NCBI GenBank assembly: GCA_024693845.1 | Contig: JAILKJ010000084.1 | Location: forward strand, 1 to 58,905 | DNA: 58,905 bases | Direction of reading: 5' to 3' | Source: Lachnospiraceae bacterium | GTDB lineage: Bacteria; Bacillota; Clostridia; Lachnospirales; Lachnospiraceae | In this document: positions 7,096 through 14,594 of the stretch, piece by piece | Position numbering within the stretch: position 1 is the first letter of the stretch | Layout: the number at the start of each line of letters is the position of its first letter | Translations under genes and position numbers: made by a program | Notes under the pieces: generated by a model | What the model saw: the letters and a program-made list of their open reading frames with translations, nothing else | What the model was told of the DNA's origin: nothing | The model's database searches: none

Positions 7096-7122
7096 GTGCG
7101 GGTTCAAGTCCCGCCGCCGGCA
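7096..7122 (+). other. tRNA 3'-end fragment (probably tRNA-Leu): right attachment site of the element
   Basis: GCGGG TTCAAGT CCCGC (7098-7114) is a complete T-arm. It is followed by the acceptor 3' strand CGCCGGC (7115-7121) and discriminator A (7122). No D-arm, anticodon arm or 5' acceptor strand lies upstream, so this is only a 3' end. Integrases that use tRNA 3' ends leave exactly such a copy at the distal end, with the intact gene at the other end (here left of the window). An acceptor beginning GCCGGCG would fit tRNA-Leu. Confidence 0.75.
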
Positions 7123-7135
7123 TTAAGTTTTAAGC

Positions 7136-7165
7136 CTCGGGAACGGTCGTTTCCGGGTTTTTTTA
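7136..7165 (+). terminator. Intrinsic terminator, originally of the host tRNA
   Basis: CGGGAACG (7138-7145) pairs with CGTTTCCG (7148-7155), extended by two outer pairs, and is followed by eight T residues. It directly follows the tRNA 3' fragment, so it is probably the terminator of the tRNA gene into which the element inserted. Confidence 0.75.
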
Positions 7166-7194
7166 TTTGCCTTTGTGCCAAAAAGGAGGATCAT

Positions 7195-7803
7195 ATGAAT
7201 CAGATCAAAGCGAATCTGCCGGCGTTTATTTTATTCCTGCTGGAAGCTGCGGTGGGAATACTGCTGCTGGTGAATCCCATCGGGTTTACCTCGGCTATCA
7301 TCAGGGCCATCGGTATCGGAATGGCAGCAGGCGGAGCTATCTGGAGTATTAAGTATTTCAGAACGCCTGTCAGGGAGGCAGCTGCCACGGGCATGCTGTT
7401 CTGCGGTATCATCAGTATGCTTCTGGGACTTTTTCTGATCACGAAGACGGAGTGGCTTATCACGACTATGACGATCCTGATCGCCATCTATGCAGTCATG
7501 ATCCTGGTGCTGGGAATCCTGAAGCTGCAGTGGACGGTGGATCTGATCCGTATGAAGAGGGATAAATGGGGGGTATCGGGAGTCAGCGCCATGATCGCGA
7601 TCCTGTTCGGCGCACTTTTGCTGATCAATCCGTTCAAGACTACCGAGTTCATCTGGAAACTTGCCGGAGCGGCTCTTTTGGCCCAAGCATTTTTCGATAT
7701 TGCTGCCCTGATCCTTTGTCCGCGGATCGTAGCGGAAGCGGAGCAGGAGAAGAGCGAGAAGAAGGAAAAGAAAGAAAAGGAGAAAGAAGGGGAGACAGTA
7801 TGA
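7195..7803 (+). CDS. DUF308 (HdeD-like) integral membrane protein
   Basis: This is a 202-residue protein with six predicted membrane helices in pairs (for example ILFLLEAAVGILLLVNPIGF at residues 12-31). NP motifs recur after helices one and five, as in the DUF308/HdeD family. The C-terminus is a cytoplasmic tail rich in Glu and Lys (about residues 180-200). HdeD is linked to acid resistance in enterobacteria; the role here is unknown. AAAGGAGG lies just upstream of ATG 7195. It overlaps the next gene by ATGA coupling. It is the first host gene right of the inserted element. Confidence 0.8.
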   Translation: MNQIKANLPAFILFLLEAAVGILLLVNPIGFTSAIIRAIGIGMAAGGAIWSIKYFRTPVREAAATGMLFCGIISMLLGLFLITKTEWLITTMTILIAIYAVMILVLGILKLQWTVDLIRMKRDKWGVSGVSAMIAILFGALLLINPFKTTEFIWKLAGAALLAQAFFDIAALILCPRIVAEAEQEKSEKKEKKEKEKEGETV

Positions 7804-8495
7804 AAAAAGCAAATCGTTATGTGGAAATGATCCTGGCCGGTGTTCTGGCGGGAATGGTGATGACCGGATGCGGCAGTCAGGCTGAGGCACCGGCAACTGC
7901 CGAGCCTGAGACTGCAGAGGCTGAGCAGGAAGTATCAGAGGAAGCTGCGGCTTCGGAAGAGACCGAAGGAGCTGCAGAGGAAGAGAGCGGCGAAACCCAG
8001 ATGGCTAATCCCTGGAAAGAATGCACCGAAGAGGATGCAAAAGCAGCCTGCCCCCGTCTGTTTAAGGCGCCTGAGGATGCCGTTGTAAACGGCTGGTCCA
8101 TGATGGAGGTTGAAAGCAATGAAAACGGCATTCCGGGGCCTCTGGTTCAGATGGATTTCAGGATGGCAGGTGTTGACTTTTGTGCCAGAGCACAGTACGG
8201 CGTTGATGAAAACGAAGATATCGCCGGTATGTACTATGACTGGGCGGCTACAGAGAGCGTTACCCTGGCTAACTGGGGCGGTGGTAATATGACCGGTAAG
8301 CTTACCCGTTATATGGAGGAAGGCTGGACGGTAGATCTTCTTACCTGGTATGACTATGAGATCGGAATCGCTTATTCGCTTTCTGCGGAGGCGGAGGACC
8401 TGGATGGATTTGATCTTCAGGCTGTGGCAGAGCAGATGTATGAGGCGGCAAATGAGCCGACTGTCGATATGCCGGCGGATGATGCAGAGCAGTGA
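7800..8495 (+). CDS. Secreted lipoprotein of unknown function
   Basis: This is a 231-residue protein with a lipoprotein signal peptide: positive start MKKANR, a hydrophobic stretch, and a lipobox-like VMTGC near residues 20-24, so Cys24 would be lipidated. An acidic, Ala/Glu-rich linker (about residues 25-65) leads to a folded domain with many aromatic and acidic residues. The start overlaps the stop of the DUF308 gene (ATGA), so the two are co-translated. I do not recognise the domain. A bidirectional terminator follows. Confidence 0.7.
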   Translation: MKKANRYVEMILAGVLAGMVMTGCGSQAEAPATAEPETAEAEQEVSEEAAASEETEGAAEEESGETQMANPWKECTEEDAKAACPRLFKAPEDAVVNGWSMMEVESNENGIPGPLVQMDFRMAGVDFCARAQYGVDENEDIAGMYYDWAATESVTLANWGGGNMTGKLTRYMEEGWTVDLLTWYDYEIGIAYSLSAEAEDLDGFDLQAVAEQMYEAANEPTVDMPADDAEQ

Positions 8496-8536
8496 TCGGC
8501 GTATTAAATTGAGAAGATAAGAATAATAAGAAAAAC

Positions 8537-8583
8537 AAGGGGCTTATGCTTCACTCACAGGGAGTGGCATAAGCCCCTTTTAT
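8537..8583. terminator. Bidirectional terminator between convergent genes
   Basis: GGGGCTTATGC (8539-8549) pairs perfectly with GCATAAGCCCC (8567-8577). A tract follows the stem on the plus strand (TTTTAT), and an A-run precedes it, so it also works for the minus-strand chemotaxis receptor gene. Confidence 0.85.
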
Positions 8584-8607
8584 AATTCTTTACGCTAATG
8601 CGGAATC

Positions 8608-10665
8608 TTAAATCTTGAAGAAATCGATGGCTGCGCTCATGTCATCATTTACGCTGCGCATCTGAGAAGTGGATTCCTGGGTATCCATACATGCACTGGT
8701 AACCGTCTGGCAGGATGCTGCAACTTCCTGAGCGGAAGCACCCAGCTCCTCGGAAATAGCTCCGAGTCCTTCGGTAGTGGTGGTAAGATCAACCTTGATC
8801 TTGTCAAGCTCGCCGGCAAGACTCTTGATGGTATTGATCTCGCTGATGGAGGCCTCAACGGAATCGGAGAGCACATTGAATTTCTCCTGAGCCTGTTCGA
8901 TGTCGGCTCTTTCCTTGCTGATCACTTCCGATACACGATTGCTGATCTCAACGGTTCCGCGGGACATTACGATCACGTTCTCGATGATCTGTTTGATCTC
9001 CTTAGCCGATTCTGCGGAGGAATCTGCAAGAGAGCGGATCTCATCAGCCACAACCGCAAATCCGCGTCCGGCCTCACCTGCGCGGGCAGCCTCGATGGAA
9101 GCGTTGAGGGAAAGAAGGTTCGTCTGAGCTGCGATGGATTCGATTGCCTGTACGGCAGACTCGATATCGCCGATGGCCGAATTCGTTTCAGCGATCTTAT
9201 CGGAAATATCCTGTACTGCCTTCACGGATTCGTTAGCGCCGTTATATACGGAACGCATGCAATCCGTTGCATCATTATTGGCATTCTGGATCGTCTGGGA
9301 TTCATCATACAGACCCTGCACATTGTCGTTGAGGTATTCGATATCGTTTCCGAGCTCCAGGGCCTTTTCGGCCATGGTCTGTGCGTTCTCAGCCACCTGC
9401 TGGGAGGTCTGTGCAACCTCGCCGATGGCGGTATTGATCTGGGAAATGGATTCCACGTTATTGCCGGTCATCTCATCAACACTGATAATGGCGGAGTTCA
9501 GTGCTACGCCGGAATCCTTAACGGTACGAACGGATTTGCCGAACATTTTACCCAGTAGTTTCAGAGAGTCAATGATGCTGATGGTTTCTTTGATGATGGA
9601 CTGGGCATCACAGGTAACCGTTACATCACCGGTTGCCAGCTGGCTGATGGCTGCAGCAACAAGCTTAAGAGGTGTTGCGATCAGTCTTGCTACCAGGATC
9701 GCTGCCGTTGCGAATATGATGATGCAGATAATGCAGATCACGATGGTTACAGTCTTAATGGAGGTGATACCCGAAAGGACATCGGACTCGTCAGCGGTAA
9801 GGACTGCTATATAGGCATCATCCTTGCCAACATAATAAGCGGCATACTTGTTTTTGCCCTTGTATTTGTATGTGATGCAGTCGGGTTCGGGATGCTTGCC
9901 TGCCTGAAGGTCAGCTACCAGACCTTTAACCGCTGCGTTCTCAACGGGGTTACCGATCTTGGACTCATCCGGATGGTGGAGCATGGTGCCTTCCCTGTCC
10001 ACATAGTAGATGTAAGCACTGCTCTTACCCAGATCGGAAACATCGGAGATCTTGGAAGCTACTGTGGAAACATAGGTTGCCGCTCCGGCATATCCGATGG
10101 GAGTATCGCCGTCCATGATGGGATAGTACAGGGACATTACAAGGTCACCGGTGGAAGGAGAAGTCATGATACCGGTATTGAACACGCCATCGGCGCCCAG
10201 GATCTGGCTTCGAAGCTGTTCCAGAGAATCACCCTCGCGAAGGACCTTGCCGATGATGGCAGGAACGGAGCTGTGGGTCAGGACCTGGGTGTTCCAGTCA
10301 GCGATATAAAGACCTTCCCAACCGTCCTGAGCAGCGAAGAAATCAACCGTATACTGCTGTGCCTTTTCGGCCAGCTCAGCGTTGCCGGGATCTTTCAGAT
10401 ATTCCTTTAAAACAGGTGCGGAAGCATAGGATTGCAGAATGGCCTCATTGGTCAGGGTAGCGGTGTCAAATGCGGCACCGGTTTGCTTGATCACCTGAAG
10501 AAGTGAATTGTTCGTCCATTTCTTCATCTCGGAATTGCTCTTGCTGATCATAACGATCCCCAGAATGATCGAAGAACAAACCAGCGGGATCAGCGCAAAC
10601 AGGATCAATGTGGTGCGCAGATCCAGCTTTGCAGTCTTGGTTCCGGAACTCTTTGCTGTACTCAT
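8608..10665 (-). CDS. Methyl-accepting chemotaxis protein with extracellular double-Cache sensor
   Basis: This is a 685-residue receptor. It has an N-terminal membrane helix (about residues 18-42), an extracellular dCache-type sensor (about 45-300, with [20 protein letters not shown] and a DREG-containing second lobe), and a second membrane helix (about 305-330). A HAMP region (about 330-385) and the cytoplasmic signalling hairpin follow; its tip contains [20 protein letters not shown] and [15 protein letters not shown]. The tip contacts CheA/CheW. An AGGAGGG-type site precedes the start. A TATAAT-like -10 lies at 10731-10726 on the minus strand, without a clear -35 or an obvious SigD motif. 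It stands alone with no other chemotaxis gene nearby. The ligand is unknown. Confidence 0.93.
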   Translation of the reverse strand: MSTAKSSGTKTAKLDLRTTLILFALIPLVCSSIILGIVMISKSNSEMKKWTNNSLLQVIKQTGAAFDTATLTNEAILQSYASAPVLKEYLKDPGNAELAEKAQQYTVDFFAAQDGWEGLYIADWNTQVLTHSSVPAIIGKVLREGDSLEQLRSQILGADGVFNTGIMTSPSTGDLVMSLYYPIMDGDTPIGYAGAATYVSTVASKISDVSDLGKSSAYIYYVDREGTMLHHPDESKIGNPVENAAVKGLVADLQAGKHPEPDCITYKYKGKNKYAAYYVGKDDAYIAVLTADESDVLSGITSIKTVTIVICIICIIIFATAAILVARLIATPLKLVAAAISQLATGDVTVTCDAQSIIKETISIIDSLKLLGKMFGKSVRTVKDSGVALNSAIISVDEMTGNNVESISQINTAIGEVAQTSQQVAENAQTMAEKALELGNDIEYLNDNVQGLYDESQTIQNANNDATDCMRSVYNGANESVKAVQDISDKIAETNSAIGDIESAVQAIESIAAQTNLLSLNASIEAARAGEAGRGFAVVADEIRSLADSSAESAKEIKQIIENVIVMSRGTVEISNRVSEVISKERADIEQAQEKFNVLSDSVEASISEINTIKSLAGELDKIKVDLTTTTEGLGAISEELGASAQEVAASCQTVTSACMDTQESTSQMRSVNDDMSAAIDFFKI

Positions 10666-10887
10666 AGTAACCCTCCTTGGCTATGTAAAAATATCTGCTC
10701 CGAAGTATCTTACGGAACTTCTTTTATTATACTACTTTTATGGATTTCTGCTATCTTAATATTTCATAAAATTTATGTTGGGAAATGGTGTGAAACGACG
10801 GAGAAAAAACTCTTTTTGTATTTGCCTCCGTATGGTAAAATAAATAGGCGAGCTTTTAAGCAGGCATATATTTAAGAGGGAAGATAA

Positions 10888-11217
10888 ATGCGCCAGTTAA
10901 GCTGCAAGGAAGTACAACGGATCATACCGGATTTTTTGGGAGAAGGACTGCGGGGCCACGATATCGTCAGATTTGTGGAGCATATCAAAAGCTGTCCTTC
11001 CTGTAAGGAAGAGCTTTCCATCCAGTATCTGTCTTCGGAGGGAATCTCCCATCTGGAAACGGGTACCTCTTTTAATCTGGAAAAAGAGCTTACCGGCTAT
11101 ATGGACCGGGCCCTGAAATACAGACAGAGAAAGCTGCAGAGAAGAGCGGCACTGGTGATCTACGAAACACTGGCTTTACTGATCATCACGGTGATCTTTC
11201 TCTATACCGGAGGTTGA
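10888..11217 (+). CDS. zf-HC2 anti-sigma-factor-like membrane protein
   Basis: This is a 109-residue protein. An N-terminal zinc-finger domain carries C6 and the diagnostic H-x3-C-x2-C motif HIKSCPSC (about residues 32-39). A basic helical linker and one C-terminal membrane helix (about 88-107, ALLIITVIFLYTGG) follow. This is the layout of RsiW-type anti-sigma factors, but almost nothing remains outside the membrane, so there is no extracellular sensor. No sigma gene is adjacent; the nearest one is at 16761 in the same direction. It is followed immediately by polA (stop at 11217, ATG at 11220). Confidence 0.7.
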   Translation: MRQLSCKEVQRIIPDFLGEGLRGHDIVRFVEHIKSCPSCKEELSIQYLSSEGISHLETGTSFNLEKELTGYMDRALKYRQRKLQRRAALVIYETLALLIITVIFLYTGG

Positions 11218-11219
11218 CA

Positions 11220-13910
11220 ATGAAGAAACTCGTCCTGATCGACGGACACAGCATCATGCACAGAGCCTTTTACGGCGTACCGGATCTGACTAATTCCGCA
11301 GGATTGCATACCAATGCGGTCTATGGCTTTTTGAATATCATGCTGAAATTCATGGATGAGGAGGCACCCGATTATATGGCGGTTGCCTTCGATCTTTCCG
11401 CGCCCACCTTCCGTCATAAGATGTTTGACGGATACAAGGGCACCAGGAAGCCCATGCCGCCGGAACTTCGGGAGCAGTTCCCCCTGATCCGCAAGGTTCT
11501 TTCAGCCATGGGGATCAGGGTGGTTGAGCAGGAGGGATTTGAGGCGGATGATATCCTGGGAACCCTTGCCAAAAAGGCAGGCGCCGAAGGGATCAAAGTT
11601 TCGCTTGTATCCGGTGACAGGGACCTTTTGCAGATCGCGGATGAGAATATCCTGATCCGTATCCCAAAGACCAGAGGCGGAAGGACCGAGGTGGAGGATT
11701 ACGACCTCGCCCGTCTGAAGGAAGAGTACCATGCCACGCCGCAGCAGTTCATCCAGCTCAAGGCGCTGATGGGGGATACCTCCGATAATATCCCCGGTGT
11801 GCCGAAGATAGGAGAAAAGACCGCCATGGGTCTGATGGATACCTACGGCAGTATCGAAAACATCTATGCCAACCTGGAATCCATCGAGAAAAAGTCCATC
11901 CGGGAGTCCCTTCGGGAGAACCGGGAGCTATGCGATCTTTCGCTGAAGCTGGCTACGATAGAAACAAACGCACCCATCGGAGTGCAGATAGAAGATACCA
12001 GGGTGGGAGAACTGTTCAATCCCGCCGCCTTTGAATGTTTTAAGGAACTGGAATTTCGAAATCTCCTGGGCAGATTTGAGGAGGGAGTCAAGCAGGAAAA
12101 GATACCCATCCCCGAAACGAAGATCATTGAGGAGCCCGGGGAGGCAAAAAGGATCTTCGCAGAGCTTTCGAAGGCGGATAAGGCTGCCTTTCTTTCCATG
12201 CCGGACGGTAGCCTTGCCATCACAAAGGGAACTGAAAGTTATCTGATGCTAACTAAAAAGCAGCTTCCCCTGATGGAGATGCTGGGAGTAGATGAGGGCG
12301 GTATCAACAAAAACTTCCTCAAAGAGGAGATGACGGGACTTCTTTCGGCTTTTGAGAAGGAAGGAAAAACGCTCATAACCTTCGATGTGAAGAAAAGCTA
12401 TGATCTCTTTGACAAAGGAGAGCATAAAGGAACCTCCATCAGCAGGCGTTTTACGGATGTGAAGCTCCTTGCCTATCTGATGAATCCTCTTAAGAGCGAG
12501 TATGTGATCGAGGATGTGGCAGGGGAGTATCTTTCCCTGATGCTGGAGGATTATAAGAAGATCTTCGGCAAGAAGGACTTTGCCGATGCGGCGACGGAAA
12601 CCCCGGACAAGATCGCCGATCATGTTGCCAAGCTGCTTTATACCGTCATCGGGGCTGAGCCCCACCTTTCAAAGGCGGTGGAAAGCTCGGGGCAGAAGAA
12701 GCTTTACGAAGAGATCGAGCGTCCCCTTACCTATGTGCTTTATGCCATGGAGAAGGAAGGTATCCTCGCGGATAAAAGCGAGCTTAACGAGTACAGCAGA
12801 GAGCTTGGGGATCAGATCGTCATGCTGGAGGAGAAGATCTACGATGAGGTGGGTGAGAAGTTTAACCTGAATTCCCCCAAGCAGTTGGGAGAGATCCTTT
12901 TCGAAAAAATGCAGATCCCCGGCGGTAAGAAGACCAAAACAGGGTATTCCACGGCGGCGGATGTATTGGAAAAGTTAGCAGTGGATCACCCTTTTGTAAG
13001 AGATATACTGGAGTACAGAGCCCTGGCCAAGCTCAAATCCACTTATGCGGACGGATTGGCTGATTATATCAGGGAGGACGGCAGGATCCATACCAGGTTC
13101 AATCAGATGATCACGGCTACGGGGCGGCTTTCCTCCACAGATCCGAACCTGCAGAACATACCCACGAGAACCGAAATGGGAAGACGGATCCGTAAGGTGT
13201 TCAAGCCACGGCAGGGGTGCATTTTTCTCGATGCGGACTACTCACAGATCGAGCTTCGGCTCCTTGCCCATATGTCCGGTGACCGGGAGCTGATCGAAGC
13301 TTATCGGCAGAGCAGGGATATCCATGCCAGTACGGCGGCCAAGGTTTTCCACGTGCCCTTTGAAGAGGTGACGCCTCTGCAGCGCCGGAATGCTAAGGCA
13401 GTGAATTTCGGCATCGTCTACGGTATCTCTTCCTTCGGTCTGTCCCAGGACCTTTCCATCACCAGGAAAGAGGCACAGCAGTATATCGAGGAGTATTTCG
13501 CCACCTATCCGGGGATCAAGAAGTATCTGGATGATTCGGTGGCATCGGCTAAGGAAACGGGAGAGAGCAGAACCCTCTATCTTCGCCGCAGGCCCATTCC
13601 GGAGCTGGCAAGCTCCAATTTCATGCAGCGGCAGTTCGGAGAGAGGGTGGCGATGAATGCGCCCATCCAGGGAACCGCGGCGGATATCATGAAGATCGCC
13701 ATGATCCGTGTGTTTGAAGCCATGGATGAGATGGGCTTAAAGAGCAGGATGCTGTTGCAGGTCCATGACGAGCTTCTTATCGAGACATATCCCGAGGAGG
13801 AACAGGCGGTAAGAGAGATCTTAAACCGGCATATGAAGGGAGCCGCCGATCTGCAGGTTGATCTGGAGATCGATGTGCACAGCGGCCTTTCCTGGTATGA
13901 AGCCAAGTAA
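11220..13910 (+). CDS. polA: DNA polymerase I
   Basis: This is an 896-residue enzyme for gap filling and RNA primer removal. The N-terminal 5' nuclease domain (about 1-290) shows LIDGHSIMHRAFYG and GDTSDNIPGVPKIGEKTA. The middle domain lacks the acidic motifs of a 3'-5' exonuclease, as usual in this phylum, so proofreading is probably absent. The polymerase domain has motif A DADYSQIELR (about 671), motif B RRNAKAVNFGIVYG (about 721) and motif C VHDE (about 848). ATG 11220 follows GGAGG by five bases; an in-frame TTG at 11214 is less likely. It starts a close-packed run with coaE and the FtsA-like gene. Confidence 0.97.
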   Translation: MKKLVLIDGHSIMHRAFYGVPDLTNSAGLHTNAVYGFLNIMLKFMDEEAPDYMAVAFDLSAPTFRHKMFDGYKGTRKPMPPELREQFPLIRKVLSAMGIRVVEQEGFEADDILGTLAKKAGAEGIKVSLVSGDRDLLQIADENILIRIPKTRGGRTEVEDYDLARLKEEYHATPQQFIQLKALMGDTSDNIPGVPKIGEKTAMGLMDTYGSIENIYANLESIEKKSIRESLRENRELCDLSLKLATIETNAPIGVQIEDTRVGELFNPAAFECFKELEFRNLLGRFEEGVKQEKIPIPETKIIEEPGEAKRIFAELSKADKAAFLSMPDGSLAITKGTESYLMLTKKQLPLMEMLGVDEGGINKNFLKEEMTGLLSAFEKEGKTLITFDVKKSYDLFDKGEHKGTSISRRFTDVKLLAYLMNPLKSEYVIEDVAGEYLSLMLEDYKKIFGKKDFADAATETPDKIADHVAKLLYTVIGAEPHLSKAVESSGQKKLYEEIERPLTYVLYAMEKEGILADKSELNEYSRELGDQIVMLEEKIYDEVGEKFNLNSPKQLGEILFEKMQIPGGKKTKTGYSTAADVLEKLAVDHPFVRDILEYRALAKLKSTYADGLADYIREDGRIHTRFNQMITATGRLSSTDPNLQNIPTRTEMGRRIRKVFKPRQGCIFLDADYSQIELRLLAHMSGDRELIEAYRQSRDIHASTAAKVFHVPFEEVTPLQRRNAKAVNFGIVYGISSFGLSQDLSITRKEAQQYIEEYFATYPGIKKYLDDSVASAKETGESRTLYLRRRPIPELASSNFMQRQFGERVAMNAPIQGTAADIMKIAMIRVFEAMDEMGLKSRMLLQVHDELLIETYPEEEQAVREILNRHMKGAADLQVDLEIDVHSGLSWYEAK

Positions 13911-13972
13911 TATTATTCTACATGAGTCGCGGCTTATATCATGGGGACGCGGCGGGATGAACGGAGATAAAA

Positions 13973-14566
13973 ATGCAGATCATCGGTGTGACCGGAGGCG
14001 TGGGAAGCGGTAAATCCTGCGTGCTCGATTATCTGGAAGAGCATTACGGGGCATATATCCTGAAGGCGGATGAACTGGCAGGAGAACTCAGGGAGCCGGG
14101 CGGTAGCTGCTACGAACCGCTGATCCGCCTGCTTGGCGAGGAGATCCTGAATCCCGATACCGGCAGGATCCACAAGGGACGGATGGCCCAAAAGATCTTT
14201 GCTGATCCGGCGCTGCTGACGCAGGTCAACGAGCTGATGCATCCTAAGGTCAGAGAAGAGATCCTTCGACTGATCGAAGAAAAGAAGCAGGATGAAGCCT
14301 GCAGGCTGTTTGTTCTGGAGGCCGCACTTTTGCTGGAAGAGGGATATGACAGCATTACGGATGAGATGTGGTATATCCATGCGGATGAGGCAGTCAGGAG
14401 ACAGAGGCTGAAGGACGGCAGAGGCTACAGCGATGAGAAGATAACCTCCATCATACAAAAGCAACTGACTGAACCGGAGTTTCGAAGGCGCTGCGATGTG
14501 GTGATCGATAACAGCGATGAGATAGCGGAAACCTATAAGCAGATTGATGCCGCCCTGGCGCGGTAA
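13973..14566 (+). CDS. coaE: Dephospho-CoA kinase
   Basis: This is a 197-residue P-loop kinase for the last step of coenzyme A synthesis (dephospho-CoA + ATP to CoA). The Walker A motif is GVTGGVGSGKS at residues 5-15, followed by the family DADELAGELR-like segment (here KADELAGEL). A substrate-lid region contains HPKVREEI, and VLEAALLLEEGYD matches the conserved central strand. The length is typical. GGAGAT precedes the ATG. It sits 60 bases after polA; the polA-coaE order is common in Clostridia and other Bacillota. Confidence 0.95.
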   Translation: MQIIGVTGGVGSGKSCVLDYLEEHYGAYILKADELAGELREPGGSCYEPLIRLLGEEILNPDTGRIHKGRMAQKIFADPALLTQVNELMHPKVREEILRLIEEKKQDEACRLFVLEAALLLEEGYDSITDEMWYIHADEAVRRQRLKDGRGYSDEKITSIIQKQLTEPEFRRRCDVVIDNSDEIAETYKQIDAALAR

Positions 14567-14594
14567 CGGAAACATTATAAAGCGGAGAAACAAA

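Larger units (their letters stand above)
1..7122. mobile_element. Right part of an integrated phage-satellite-like (PICI-like) element
   Basis: This stretch is AT-rich compared with the rest of the window. It carries, in order, a CHC2 primase, a VapE-like ATPase, an iteron-like origin region, small zinc-ribbon proteins, a P27-like small terminase, a coiled-coil protein, a basic protein and a sigma factor. It ends at a copy of a tRNA 3' end (7096-7122). No large terminase, portal, capsid or tail gene is seen, which argues against a complete prophage. Primase, rep, iteron origin and a lone terS in this order are known from phage-inducible chromosomal islands of Gram-positive bacteria. No integrase is in the window; it would be expected to the left. 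That this is a satellite rather than a decayed prophage is inference. Confidence 0.6.

Noticed and set aside
7080-7122. A complete tRNA gene
   Set aside because: Only the T-arm and acceptor 3' strand can be formed; no D-arm, anticodon arm or 5' acceptor strand lies upstream.
7096-7194. Longer N-terminus for the DUF308 protein starting in the tRNA fragment
   Set aside because: The extra residues would translate a tRNA end and a terminator; AAAGGAGG before ATG 7195 marks the real start.
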